Assembly: GCF_017948675.1 (NCBI RefSeq)
Contig: NZ_JAGFBU010000005.1
Location: 62,001 to 126,000 of the forward strand
Source of the DNA: Flavobacterium flabelliforme
GTDB lineage: Bacteria; Bacteroidota; Bacteroidia; Flavobacteriales; Flavobacteriaceae
Reading direction: 5' to 3'
DNA length: 64,000 bases
In this document: positions 1 through 10,300 of the stretch, piece by piece
Numbering within the stretch: the first letter of the stretch is position 1
Layout of the letters: each line of letters begins with the position of its first letter
Program-made: the position numbers and the translations under genes
The notes under the pieces: model-generated
What the model saw: the letters and a program-made list of their open reading frames with translations, nothing else
Told to the model about the DNA's origin: nothing
The model's database searches: none

Positions 1-32
1 AAATAGCCCTTTTATAAAGTATAAATTAATTC

Positions 33-62
33 AAAAGGATACCTTCAACAGTGTCCTTTTTC
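33..62 (+). terminator. Rho-independent terminator
   Basis: A stem of about 10 bp, with AAAAGGATAC pairing to GTGTCCTTTT through one G-U pair, is followed by a T-rich run. It probably ends a plus-strand gene lying left of the window. Confidence 0.55.
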
Positions 63-837
63 CTTTTTAGATTAATCTTATATTAACCTTTACATTGATT
101 AGTAAAAGATAATTTCCGACTGCTATTAATTCTAAGAGCTCCACAAAAACCTTCCTTAAAACAGTCAGAATTTTATGGATTTGAAAGACATTATTGTATT
201 GAAAAAGTACACTTCTTTTATAATGTTTTCCATTTAATTTTTTGTTGTAGTGTATCCCTTCAAAGAAACTTAAATAAGGACAAAAAGACAATAAGCAAAC
301 CAAGGTATTGTACATAGGCAAAAGAAGTACGCATATTGACAAGTTTCGTTCCTCAACATGTCACCATTCGGAACTTATAGCATTTTCATTGCAGATGTAC
401 AATTTAAGAATGCGTTCTTTTTCCTTTTTCTTTTTTTAAGATATTTATGGCTGTAGGTAATTAACTTATCCGTTTTTCAAGTTGTAACATTATGATCATA
501 GACATAATATGTCCATGATTGCTTATAATTGCTTTTAGATCCAATTTAGTTTTTGACTTTTAAAAAATTCCAAGATCACAACGTTCCTGTGAACGGTAAG
601 ACGCCCGTTTGTTTCACAAACGATATCTGGTTCCTTTTCACTTGGAACTTGTAAGCAAAGAACATTTAAAGGAAAGCTAATACATAAACAAAGACACCAT
701 AAAAAATGCGGTAAACCGTAATTGTAAAATAAAACTAAACTTTATTTTTGTTAACAAAGCGAATCAATGTAAAACAAATCTAGGTTAACAATAATGAAAA
801 TTATAGTTTTACATTTTTATAATAAATTTCAATATAA
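63..837. other. Gene-poor region upstream of the restriction operon
   Basis: I see no convincing gene here. Reading frames on either strand are short and have no protein-like composition. Visible structure is limited to a near-palindrome at 496-518 (TCATAGACATA / TATGTCCATGA type) and three short hairpins close together at 582-595, 606-622 and 630-648. The final 120 bases before hsdM are extremely AT-rich and should contain the operon promoter, but I see no perfect TAnnTTTG box. Confidence 0.5.
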
Positions 838-1323
838 ATGAATCAATCCGTACACAATAAATTAGTTTCTTTCATTTGGTCAATTGCAGACGACTGCCTT
901 CGTGATGTTTACGTTCGTGGAAAATACCGCGATGTTATTTTACCAATGGTCGTTTTACGCCGACTAGATGCTTTGCTAGAACCTACTAAAGACGCTGTTA
1001 TGGAAGAACTCTCTTTTCAACGTGATGAAGCAGGTTTTACAGAATGGGACGAAAACGGATTACGGGCCGCTTCTGGTTACGTGTTTTACAATACTAGTGA
1101 GTGGACTTTACAACGCCTACACAATACCGCTACGAATAGTCAACAATTGCTACAAGCTAATTTCGAGGATTATCTAAATGGTTTTAGTGCCAATGTGAAA
1201 GAGATTATCGAGAAGTTTAAACTAAGAAGTCAAACACATGGCTGCAAAAGATGTGTTGCTAGATGTTTTGGAAAAATTTACTTCGCCCGACATAAACCTG
1301 ACTCCTTTCGAAAAATTAGATAG
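838..1323 (+). pseudogene. hsdM: Type I restriction enzyme methylase subunit, N-terminal fragment (frameshifted hsdM)
   Basis: This frame encodes the N-terminal helical domain of HsdM, including a DVYVRGKYRDVILPM stretch that is typical of the family and helps it bind HsdS and DNA. Family similarity stops at about residue 133 (EKFKLRSQT). The rest of the frame up to the stop at 1321-1323 is out-of-frame sequence. The natural continuation lies one frame over, starting at 1238. The shift fits a net +1 or -5 change near 1232-1240. I infer a small deletion in a CAAA-rich stretch, because relatives as I remember them carry a few extra residues between the RSQ and MAAKDVLLD motifs. No slippery heptamer is visible. 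Confidence 0.8.
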
Positions 1324-3181
1324 CAATGGTAGAAAATTACCAGCTCTTTCTAATCTCGGAATGGGTTATGTATTCGAAGAATTAATTCGAAAGTTCAACG
1401 AGGAAAATAATGAAGAAGCAGGAGAACACTTTACACCTCGTGAAGTAATTGATCTGATGACGCACATTATTTTTGATCCAATCAAAAACAATTTACCTCC
1501 TGTAATGACCATTTACGATCCCGCTTGTGGTAGTGGTGGAATGCTTACTGAAGCGCAAAATTTCATCAAAGACGAAGAGGGAGAAATTCGTGCAGTCAAT
1601 TCGGATGTGTATTTGTATGGAAAAGAAATCAACGACGAAACCTATGCCATCTGTAAATCAGATATGATGATTAAGGGAAATAATCCCGAAAATATCCGTG
1701 TGGGTTCTACACTTTCTACCGATGAATTTGCAGGAACCACTTTCGACTTTATGTTGTCCAATCCTCCTTATGGTAAATCCTGGGCAAGTGAGCAAAAATA
1801 TATCAAAGACGGAAAAGACGTGATTGACAGTCGTTTCCAAATCCAATTAAAAAACTATTGGGGAATAGAAGAAGCTGCCGATGCCATTCCGCGTTCATCT
1901 GACGGACAATTGTTGTTTCTAATGGAAATGGTCAGCAAAATGAAACCACTTTCGCAAAGTCCAAGAGGAACTCGTATTGCTTCGGTACATAATGGTAGTA
2001 GCTTGTTTACAGGCGATGCTGGCGGTGGCGAAAGCAACATTCGTCGGTACATTATCGAAAACGACTGCTTGGAAGCCATTGTACAATTACCCAACAACTT
2101 ATTTTACAATACTGGAATTACCACTTACATTTGGATTTTAAGCAACAACAAAGCCCCCAAACGCAAAGGAAAAGTACAACTCATTGATGCCGGACAATTG
2201 TTCCGAAAACTGCGAAAGAATTTAGGAAACAAAAACTGTGAGTTCGCACCTGAGCATATTACCAAAATTGTAAAAACCTACACTGATTTACAAGCAATAG
2301 AAAGAACCGAAAGCGAAGGTATTGCTTCCAAAGTATTTGACAATTCTGATTTTGGCTACCACAAAGTAACCATCGAAAGACCAAAACGCTTAAAAGCACA
2401 ATTCACAGCCGAGCGCATTGCCGAACTGCGTTTTGATAAAACGCTACGTGAAGCGATGGAACATTGCTATAAAACCTATGGCGAAGCTGTATATACCGAT
2501 ATAAAAACACACGAAAAAGCAATTACCGATTGGTGTGAAAAGCAAGAACTCAACCTCAACGCCAAACAATTAAAAGCGTTGACCACCGAGGCACTTTGGA
2601 AAAAACAATTGGATCTAATGACCTTGAGCCAGACTTTAATGAAGGCTATAGGAACCCAGGAATACAGTGATTTTAATAATTTTAAAGACAAAGTAGCGGC
2701 GGCGGTTAAAACCAATAAACTAAAAGTAAGTGCTTCTGAATTGAATGCTGTTTACAACGTTATTTCCTGCTACGATGCCGAAGCGGAAAAAGTAACGAAA
2801 AGTATCGTGAAACTAGCAGGCGACAAATTAAACCAACTTTTAGAAAAATTAGACTGTACCGAAAAAGAGTTGCCGAATTATGGCTTTTTTCCAACGGCCA
2901 AAAAAGGCGAATTCCTTACTTATGAAACCGAAAGCGATTTGCGTGATACCGAAAATGTACCATTAAAAGAACCGATTTACGACTACTTCCTACGTGAAGT
3001 ACAGCCGCACGTTTCCGAAGCTTGGATAAACCTTGATGCAACCAAAATTGGCTACGAAATAAGCTTTAATAAATATTTCTACCAACACAAACCCTTGCGT
3101 AGCATCTCAGAAGTAACCAAAGATATTTTGGACTTAGAGAAACAAAGTGACGGACTGATTGCAGAAATATTGGCTTTATAA
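1238..3181 (+). CDS. hsdM: Type I restriction-modification methylase subunit HsdM, catalytic part
   Basis: This is the N6-adenine methyltransferase core of the type I enzyme, which methylates the site chosen by HsdS and is needed for restriction as well. Motif I (DPACGSGG, about residues 94-101) binds S-adenosylmethionine, and motif IV is NPPY (about 175-178). The AGEHFTPREV segment before motif I is typical of HsdM. A long C-terminal region, about residues 380-647, is helical. ATG 1238 is only the first Met after the frameshift, so the intact gene would run from 838. If translation can start here, the product would lack the N-terminal helical domain, and its activity cannot be assumed. It opens an operon with yhcG, hsdS, two cargo genes and hsdR. 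Confidence 0.88.
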   Translation: MAAKDVLLDVLEKFTSPDINLTPFEKLDSNGRKLPALSNLGMGYVFEELIRKFNEENNEEAGEHFTPREVIDLMTHIIFDPIKNNLPPVMTIYDPACGSGGMLTEAQNFIKDEEGEIRAVNSDVYLYGKEINDETYAICKSDMMIKGNNPENIRVGSTLSTDEFAGTTFDFMLSNPPYGKSWASEQKYIKDGKDVIDSRFQIQLKNYWGIEEAADAIPRSSDGQLLFLMEMVSKMKPLSQSPRGTRIASVHNGSSLFTGDAGGGESNIRRYIIENDCLEAIVQLPNNLFYNTGITTYIWILSNNKAPKRKGKVQLIDAGQLFRKLRKNLGNKNCEFAPEHITKIVKTYTDLQAIERTESEGIASKVFDNSDFGYHKVTIERPKRLKAQFTAERIAELRFDKTLREAMEHCYKTYGEAVYTDIKTHEKAITDWCEKQELNLNAKQLKALTTEALWKKQLDLMTLSQTLMKAIGTQEYSDFNNFKDKVAAAVKTNKLKVSASELNAVYNVISCYDAEAEKVTKSIVKLAGDKLNQLLEKLDCTEKELPNYGFFPTAKKGEFLTYETESDLRDTENVPLKEPIYDYFLREVQPHVSEAWINLDATKIGYEISFNKYFYQHKPLRSISEVTKDILDLEKQSDGLIAEILAL

Positions 3182-3194
3182 ATAAAATTTCAGG

Positions 3195-4337
3195 ATGCAA
3201 ATACTAGATACCGAATACAAAGAATGGCTTTTTGAATTAAAATCAAAAATCCGTTCGTCTCAAATAAAAGCAGCAGTAGCGGTGAATGCCGCTTTGATTA
3301 ATTTCTATTGGGAATTAGGAAAAATGATTGCCGAAAAGCAAGAAACAGCCACTTGGGGGAATAAATTGATAGAGCAACTATCCTTAGATTTAAAAGAAGA
3401 ATTCCCAACAATGACGGGTTTTTCGAGTCGAAACCTCAAATATTGCCGTAGTTTCTATAATTTTTATAAAGATACAATTGTGCAACAAGCTGTTGCACAA
3501 TTGAAAAACACGAACGATCCATTTGGGCAACAAGCTGTTGCCCAATTACAAAACATACCAATTGTAAAAAGTCAACAAGCTGTTGACCAATTGAACGCCG
3601 AACTATTGACTCAAATTCCGTGGGGACATCACATCTACATTTTCACCAAATCAGAAAATGTAGAACAAGCCCAATTTTACATCCAACAAACCATAGAAAA
3701 CGCCTGGAGTCGCGATACTTTGGCCTTGCAAATCAAATCACAATTGTTTGCACGACAAGGGAAATCGATAACCAATTTCAAATATACCCTGCCAGAACCC
3801 TTGTCCGATTTGGCACAACAAACACTAAAAGACCCTTATGTTTTTGATTTTGTGGCGATGACTCCAAAAATGAAAGAACGCGATTTAGAAAAACAGTTGG
3901 TCACACAAATCTCAAAATTTTTATTGGAGCTCGGTAAAGGTTTTGCCTTTGTAGGGCAACAATACCCACTCGAAATTGGCGAAAAAGAATACTTTTTAGA
4001 TTTACTATTCTACCACATCAAACTCAAATGTTACGTGGTAATCGAATTAAAAAACACTGCCTTTATTCCTGAATACACAGGGAAAATGAATTTTTACCTC
4101 TCGGCAGTCGATACGCTTTTAAAACAAGAAGATGACAAACCCACCATAGGAATACTATTGTGCCGAGACAAAAACAACATCGAAGCCGAGTTTGCCTTGC
4201 GAGACATTAACAAACCCATAGGAATTAGTGAATTTTCGTTTACTGAAATACTACCCGAAGAACTAAAAAGTAGTTTACCTACTATCGAAGAAATTGAAAA
4301 AGAGTTACAAAACCGAATTGATACCACCGATGAATAA
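3195..4337 (+). CDS. yhcG: YhcG/DUF1016 family PD-(D/E)XK nuclease-like protein
   Basis: The N-terminal half (about residues 1-190) matches the DUF1016_N domain: INFYWELGKMI, then GFSSRNLKYCRSFY, then the PWGHHIYIF motif. The C-terminal half, about 220-360, is a PD-(D/E)XK nuclease fold with EKEYFLDLLFYH and VVIELKN supplying the Asp and the ExK. YhcG proteins often sit beside or inside type I restriction loci, and their exact job is not settled. The region just before PWGHH, about residues 94-137, carries three in-frame 15-residue repeats starting QQAV, encoded by palindromic DNA (separate entry). The gene lies 13 bp after hsdM and overlaps hsdS by 8 bp, so it is co-transcribed. Confidence 0.88.
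   Translation: MQILDTEYKEWLFELKSKIRSSQIKAAVAVNAALINFYWELGKMIAEKQETATWGNKLIEQLSLDLKEEFPTMTGFSSRNLKYCRSFYNFYKDTIVQQAVAQLKNTNDPFGQQAVAQLQNIPIVKSQQAVDQLNAELLTQIPWGHHIYIFTKSENVEQAQFYIQQTIENAWSRDTLALQIKSQLFARQGKSITNFKYTLPEPLSDLAQQTLKDPYVFDFVAMTPKMKERDLEKQLVTQISKFLLELGKGFAFVGQQYPLEIGEKEYFLDLLFYHIKLKCYVVIELKNTAFIPEYTGKMNFYLSAVDTLLKQEDDKPTIGILLCRDKNNIEAEFALRDINKPIGISEFSFTEILPEELKSSLPTIEEIEKELQNRIDTTDE
3475..3587 (+). repeat. Three in-frame 45-bp repeats with palindromic cores inside yhcG
   Basis: The core CAACAAGCTGTTG occurs three times with centres at 3489, 3534 and 3579, exactly 45 bp apart. Each is a perfect inverted repeat around an AGC loop. The arms are 13 bp (3475-3503), 10 bp (3523-3545) and 7 bp (3571-3587). 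The bases flanking the core change between copies but stay complementary: TG with CA, GG with CC, GT with AC. The encoded peptide is QQAVxQL each time. Confidence 0.9.
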
Positions 4338-5616
4338 TACCATTACAAAATTACAAGCTTATACATCTTACAAACCTTCTGGTGTGGAATGGCTGGGGGA
4401 TATTCCAGAGCATTGGGAAGTGAAGAAAGTATTTCACAATTTTAAAGCTGAAAAAGGTAAAAAAGCAGCCATTTTGACAAAAGAATTCTGTGGGAATATA
4501 AAAGGCAACTATCCAGTCTATAGTGGCCAAACCGAGAATAATGGTATAATGAGTTCAATTAACGAATTTGAATTTGATTTTAGTGAACAAGGATGTCTAT
4601 TTTCAACTACTGTTGGAGCTAAAGCAATGACTGTTAGCTATCTTCAAGGTAAATTTAGTTTGTCGCAGAATTGTATGATAATTATAAAAAGAAATCATAA
4701 TATTTTAAACAAATTCTTTTTTTATCATTTTCAGCCTTTGTTCTCATACTACAGAAGTTTAATTCCAGATCATATGCAAGCTTCATTTAGAATTGAAGAT
4801 TTATATCAATATAAATTCTTGCAACCACCATTTGAAGAACAAACCGCAATTGCTAAATTTCTAGACGATAAAACTGCCAAGATTGACCAAGCCATCGCCA
4901 TCAAGCAACAGCAAATAGACTTACTCAAAGAACGCAGGCAAATACTCATTCATAAAGCGGTTACTCAAGGGATTAATCCTGATATAAAACTAAAAGACAG
5001 CGGTGTAGAATGGATTGGAGAGATTCCTGAGCATTGGGAGGTGAAAAAATGCAAATATTTATTTGATGAGATAAATGATCGTTCTCAAACAGGAAAAGAA
5101 GAATTATTATCTGTTTCTCATATGACTGGAGTAACTCCTCGTTCAGAAAAAAATGTTTCCATGTTTCAATCTGAAGATTACACAGGTTCAAAATTATGCC
5201 AAAAAGATGATCTTGTTTATAACATAATGTGGGCTTGGATGGGAGCATTAGGTGTTTCTAAGCAAACTGGAATTGTTAGTCCTTCATACGCCGTTTATAG
5301 ACAGAAAACACAAAATTCCTTTAATGTTATTTTTTTAGAAAATCTTTTAGCTGGTATTAACTATGTAGAACATTATAATAAAGTGTCAACAGGTTTACAT
5401 TCGTCAAGACTAAGATTCTACTCCACAATGTTTTTTGAAATGCCAATTGCTTATCCATCAAAATATGAGCAGGATGACATTGTGGTATTTATAAAATCTT
5501 TGTCTACCAAAATCACTACAGCCATTTCATTAAAAGAGCAAGAGATTGAGAAGTTGAAGGAATATAAGAGTAGTTTGATAGATGGGGTGGTAACGGGGAA
5601 AGTTAGAGTATGTTAA
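4330..5616 (+). CDS. hsdS: Type I restriction-modification specificity subunit HsdS
   Basis: HsdS recognises the two halves of the target site and joins the methylase and nuclease subunits. The protein has the expected two-fold layout. A SGVEWLGDIPEHWEVKK segment at about residue 17 is repeated almost exactly as SGVEWIGEIPEHWEVKK at about 224. Each is followed by a variable target-recognition domain and a helical spacer (KIDQAIAIKQQQIDLLKERR and TAISLKEQEIEKLKEYK). The start at 4330 is preferred to an in-frame ATG at 4294, because it gives an 8-bp overlap with yhcG and begins just before the conserved region. Both recognition domains are more AT-rich than the conserved parts, as expected for exchanged modules. 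Confidence 0.93.
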   Translation: MNNTITKLQAYTSYKPSGVEWLGDIPEHWEVKKVFHNFKAEKGKKAAILTKEFCGNIKGNYPVYSGQTENNGIMSSINEFEFDFSEQGCLFSTTVGAKAMTVSYLQGKFSLSQNCMIIIKRNHNILNKFFFYHFQPLFSYYRSLIPDHMQASFRIEDLYQYKFLQPPFEEQTAIAKFLDDKTAKIDQAIAIKQQQIDLLKERRQILIHKAVTQGINPDIKLKDSGVEWIGEIPEHWEVKKCKYLFDEINDRSQTGKEELLSVSHMTGVTPRSEKNVSMFQSEDYTGSKLCQKDDLVYNIMWAWMGALGVSKQTGIVSPSYAVYRQKTQNSFNVIFLENLLAGINYVEHYNKVSTGLHSSRLRFYSTMFFEMPIAYPSKYEQDDIVVFIKSLSTKITTAISLKEQEIEKLKEYKSSLIDGVVTGKVRVC

Positions 5617-5633
5617 TTAACTAAAAAGAAAAA

Positions 5634-7379
5634 ATGAAGTTTATAGATATAGATAGTCTAAACATAACAACTGAACTAGACGTTCTGAAACGTGATACTC
5701 AGCGTAACAGTTTTTTCCTTTATCAGCATAAAGGTGTATTTTTTGCTGACAATACTCGTATTGGGAATAAGAACCAAAACGAAGCAAAAGAAAAGTTTAT
5801 CAGCGTCTTAAAAAAGGCAAAGGAAGAGCATATAGCACTAGTGTTATCTCCTGAATATTCTTGTCCAAAGTCTGTTATTGAAGAGATTATAGCTAATGAA
5901 GATTTGCAACCTTCACAGAATAAACTTTGGGCGTTAGGGGGCGAATCACTCAACAAAGTAGAATTAGATTCTTTAAGAGCAATAAACTATGAAAAATTGT
6001 ACATACATTTTGAAGATTGCTATACAACATCTGATAAAAATTATGTAGATCCTTTATATTATATTTTCAAAGGAAAACATGATGGTTTAGAAAAACTTAT
6101 TATTCTAATTCAGTTTAAAACTAGACATATGGGCGGTTTATGGTCTAGCCAAATAGAACCAGATAACTTAATAAAAGGTAGTACTGTCTATATTATCAAA
6201 AATAATAATCATTCTGTAAGACTAATGTCATTTATTTGTTCCGAAGCTATGAATTTTAATGCTCAATTTGAACAAGAACTAACAGATAATCATAGTTGGA
6301 TTGATTCCCCATACTTGATTTTGAGCCTGCAGTTTAATCCAAATCCATCTCACAATAACTTTATAGCATTTAAACAATTTTCATTAGCTAGAGAAAAAAG
6401 AGAACTATTAACTTTAAATTGGGGGATTGACACTACTTTTTTAAATGGAAAGTATTTGTATGAAGATAATAATGCTCCTAGAAGTGCTATATATTTTAAA
6501 ACAGTTGATACTGAGTTAGACTATAAACCTAAAAAAATTATTGATAATCATAATAAAGGTTTGTATTTCTTGCAAATTAAACGAAATAAACGCGTTTATT
6601 TTCTAAATAGAAATATTGAACTGTTTAAAATTCATAATAAATCAGTGCATATTATTGAAGGTGTTGATGAGCAACAAAGACGTGAAGGTCCTACGGTAAC
6701 TAATATCTATCATTTTGTTAATTCTATTGATTTAGAAGAAATTTCTATAGTTTCCGATAATCATATTGATTTTTTAAATGACAGAGGAGTTACTAATGCT
6801 TATTTATTAGATCCATTTAAATCATTCCTGGATAAAGAAAGATTGATTAATATATCTACAGGAAAAGTTAAAGGGAAAGAGGAAAGTAAATGGTCCGACG
6901 TCATACATTTGAATAGCTTTACATTAAATGAATCAGATGAATGTAATAACAGATTAACATACATAGAAGATACATTTAGTACTAGTGAAGCTGTAAGAAA
7001 TAGTAATTGTTCAAGTGTTGCAGAGTTAGACTGTAATATTTTACCAAACAACACTTTATATCCTCATAGTATAAAACATTTGGGGTATAAGGATTTACAA
7101 CTAGCATTTTCTGATAACGCTTGTGATTTTAATTATAGGTACAATGTTGTTAATCAAACAGGAGAAATTCAAAAAGCAACAATTTGTTACATTGGAAATG
7201 CTTCAGATAGGGAGGTAAAATCTACTTATGATGAATTACAAAAACTATTTGAAACAGGTACTCAAGGTAAAGATACAATTGTTGTTTATTACAAAAGAGG
7301 TTTAAATCTAGAGCAAAAATCTAATCCCCATGCTGGTTCATATACAGAAGTTCCAACAGATAACAATTCAATCTTTTAA
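5634..7379 (+). CDS. Nitrilase-fold (carbon-nitrogen hydrolase-like) protein in restriction operon, unknown function
   Basis: Residues about 25-290 look like a nitrilase/amidase fold. The catalytic triad can be placed at Glu74 (LVLSPEYS), Lys162 (IQFKTRH) and Cys202 (MSFICSEAM). The later NPNPSHNNF...AREKRELLTLNWG block matches the usual region after the cysteine. Residues about 300-581 match nothing I know. There is no signal peptide or membrane segment. The gene starts 17 bp after hsdS and ends 6 bp before a large ATPase gene, so it forms a unit with that gene inside the restriction operon. It is visibly more AT-rich than hsdM and hsdR, consistent with cargo acquired separately. Nitrilase domains occur in at least one anti-phage system (reverse transcriptase-nitrilase, DRT type 1). 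A defence role here is inference. Confidence 0.7.
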   Translation: MKFIDIDSLNITTELDVLKRDTQRNSFFLYQHKGVFFADNTRIGNKNQNEAKEKFISVLKKAKEEHIALVLSPEYSCPKSVIEEIIANEDLQPSQNKLWALGGESLNKVELDSLRAINYEKLYIHFEDCYTTSDKNYVDPLYYIFKGKHDGLEKLIILIQFKTRHMGGLWSSQIEPDNLIKGSTVYIIKNNNHSVRLMSFICSEAMNFNAQFEQELTDNHSWIDSPYLILSLQFNPNPSHNNFIAFKQFSLAREKRELLTLNWGIDTTFLNGKYLYEDNNAPRSAIYFKTVDTELDYKPKKIIDNHNKGLYFLQIKRNKRVYFLNRNIELFKIHNKSVHIIEGVDEQQRREGPTVTNIYHFVNSIDLEEISIVSDNHIDFLNDRGVTNAYLLDPFKSFLDKERLINISTGKVKGKEESKWSDVIHLNSFTLNESDECNNRLTYIEDTFSTSEAVRNSNCSSVAELDCNILPNNTLYPHSIKHLGYKDLQLAFSDNACDFNYRYNVVNQTGEIQKATICYIGNASDREVKSTYDELQKLFETGTQGKDTIVVYYKRGLNLEQKSNPHAGSYTEVPTDNNSIF

Positions 7380-7385
7380 ATTATT

Positions 7386-10300
7386 ATGAATACTCAACAA
7401 TTAATAGAACAATCACAAAAATTATTTACGCATTTTAAACCAGTAAATAAAGATCTATATAAAGGACAGCTAAATATTAATGATAAAGTTGCAGGTATTT
7501 ACTATTTAAATTTTGAACAGCAAATTTCAGAAGAGGACTTTGAAGAATTACAATATAAATATTTGGCAAATGAATTTTACAATCAAGAAGAAACACTACA
7601 ATGGAATATTTATTTGTTGTTTATAAATAGTAATATTTCTGAAGCTTTAAAAATAAAAATTCTAAGGGACGATAAATATGCAAGAAAATTGATATTTACC
7701 GGAGATGAATATTTAGATTATTTTGAATTAGAAACATCGAAAGCTAGTGAGCTACCAGATATTACTTCAGTTTGGAAAAGAGAATTAAACAAAGTTGGAT
7801 TACAAGAACTGTACAGTTCAGCTTCAAATGAGGGTATTGTTAAAAATTTTCTGAATGATAAATCACCAGAAATTGTTCAAGGACTAGAAAGAAGTTTAGA
7901 TCATATTCCTGTAGTAGAAAAGATAAATTCGATAAACTTAAATCAAGGATATAGACCATTTCCTAAAAAACGAGATTTCAATTTTGGAGATGTGAATTTA
8001 TTTACAGGGTCAAATGGTGTGGGTAAAACCAGTTTATTAGAATCTATAGAGTTAATTTTGACAGGAAAAACTCAGCGTAATGATCGTAAAGATGAAGCTC
8101 CTAATTCTATCACAGCAATTCTAAATGAAGATTTAAAAGACACTTATTCTCCTAATAATAGAATCTACAAAGAAAGAGGATCTAAATGGTACAATAGACG
8201 TCTTTCTGAACAAGGAAATAGAACTTTCGAATCATTTAATCAGTTTAACTTTTTTAATACGGATGCTGCCCATCAGTTTTCAAATGCCGAAGATGCTGGT
8301 GTAATTAATGAATCTTTAAAGCAAATTATTTTAGGAGAGGAATTCACAATTTTAAAAGATAAGATTGAAAAAATTAGACCAAGACTTCGAACGGAATTAA
8401 ATAAAGCTTCCAAAGAAATTAGTCAAAAATTGGATAATCTTAAAAAAAATAAAGATCGCATCAGTGAATTAAAAAACGATGAAAATTTTAGTGAACTAAA
8501 AGGAAACATTAAAGGGAACATGCTTAGCCTTGGATATAAAGCTATTTATGACGAATCCAATTATTCGGTTTCTGGTTTATTTGTCAACGAAATTAAAAAT
8601 GAATTAGATTTTATATTATCTAAGAAGGTAACAAATTTTAGTAAGTTTAAAGAAGTTAGTGGTATTGTTGAAACACGTAAAAATTTAGTTTCCGAAAACA
8701 AGGAAGCCTTTAATTTGAATATTGTAAAGTCAAATGAAAGTATTCTTGATAGACAAAAAAATAAAGATTTTCTTTCAAAAATTAATACCTTTTATAAATA
8801 TATTGAAATTGATAATTGTTCCAAAATTGAAGATTTAGCAATTAATTATAAAAAAATTGAGACGCAACTTTTAATAATAAAAACTTTAAAAGATTTAAAC
8901 AATTTACAGCTAGATATAGTGAAATTATCAGAAGAACGTAAATCACTTGCCGACTTAATATCATCTAAAAAATCTGTACTCGTAGATAAAACTATATCAC
9001 AAGGTGATTTAAAAGGTGAAATATCTCTTTTACAAAAAGGTTTTTCGGTAAATGAAGGGCTTATTATTGAACTAAAAACTATTGGAAGAAAAATTCTAAA
9101 CGATAAGTTTCATTCGAATCAATGCTGTCCGTTGTGTGATCAGGAAATTTCAAAAACAGAACTTTTATTAAGGCTAGATAATGATTTAATAAATGATGAT
9201 TTTAAAAATCTTATTAAAAGTAAGAATGATTTATTAGAAGTATTTAATAAGGAAATTGACCAACTAGAATTAGAAATAAAACACTTAAGGAGATATGAAA
9301 TGGTAGTCTCTGAATATTTAAAAGATTACGAAGATTTAGATCTTTCTCAAATAAATAATGCCATTAAAGAAAGGATTGCCAAGGAAAATGAAATTTTATC
9401 TGAAAAAGAATTGTATGATAAAATATTTTTCCAATTAAATAATATTGAGGGATCGATATCTGAGTTTTCTATTTTGAAATTGGCGTTACAAATGATATAC
9501 CCAAATGTTGATATTTTAAAAAAAGAAGTGTTAACTGAGATTATTGATAATCTTAAAATGCAAATAAATAAAAGTAGTACTGAAGTCGATAATTTTAAAG
9601 TAAGTAATGATAAAATAATAAATGATTTAAATGTTGCACTAAAATTATCGTCCTATGCTGATAGTTTTGATAAAATCGAGGAAATTATTAAATCAAATGA
9701 TAATTTAATCGATTCATTAAATTTCAGCTTTCAGAATTTAAATCGTTATTTAGATATTCCAACAGATAAAAGTATTATTGATTTATCAAAAGATTTAGCG
9801 CTTTTAAATAAAAATTTGAACACATTCAGACTAATTGAAAATAGTCAGAACGAAATAAAAAAACTTTTGACTTCAAATGAAGAAATTGAAAAGTCTTTTC
9901 CTGATCTAAAAACTTTAAATAGTAGACTAAATAAAGCTGTTGAAGTACTAGATAGGCTAAGCAATAATAGTGAAGACATAATATTAAAGGATTTCTTCAA
10001 AGATAATTTGATTGAAATAAAAGATATTTTTACGACAATACATTCTCCCAAAGAGTTTGAAAATATTGAATATTTATCTAACAAATTAGTTTTAATAAAA
10101 GGTGGTAAATCTTTTGAAATCTCACAAATCAGTACGGGGCAAAGAGCAGCTTTAGTTTTATCAATTTTTATAAGTTTAAATAGAAAATTAGAAAACGGTC
10201 CTAATATTTTGATTTTTGATGATCCAGTCACTTTCATAGACGATTTCAATGCCTTGTCATTTTTAGATTTTTTAAGATATTTTATTGTAAAAGAAAAAAA

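Noticed and set aside
67-342. Minus-strand frame of 91 codons at the left end
   Set aside because: Composition is dominated by Leu, Val and Ile with no domain-like pattern, and it overlaps AT-rich non-coding sequence. Not supported as a gene.
838-3181. Programmed ribosomal frameshift in hsdM
   Set aside because: No slippery heptamer or downstream structure is visible at the junction, so a mutation or sequencing error is more likely.
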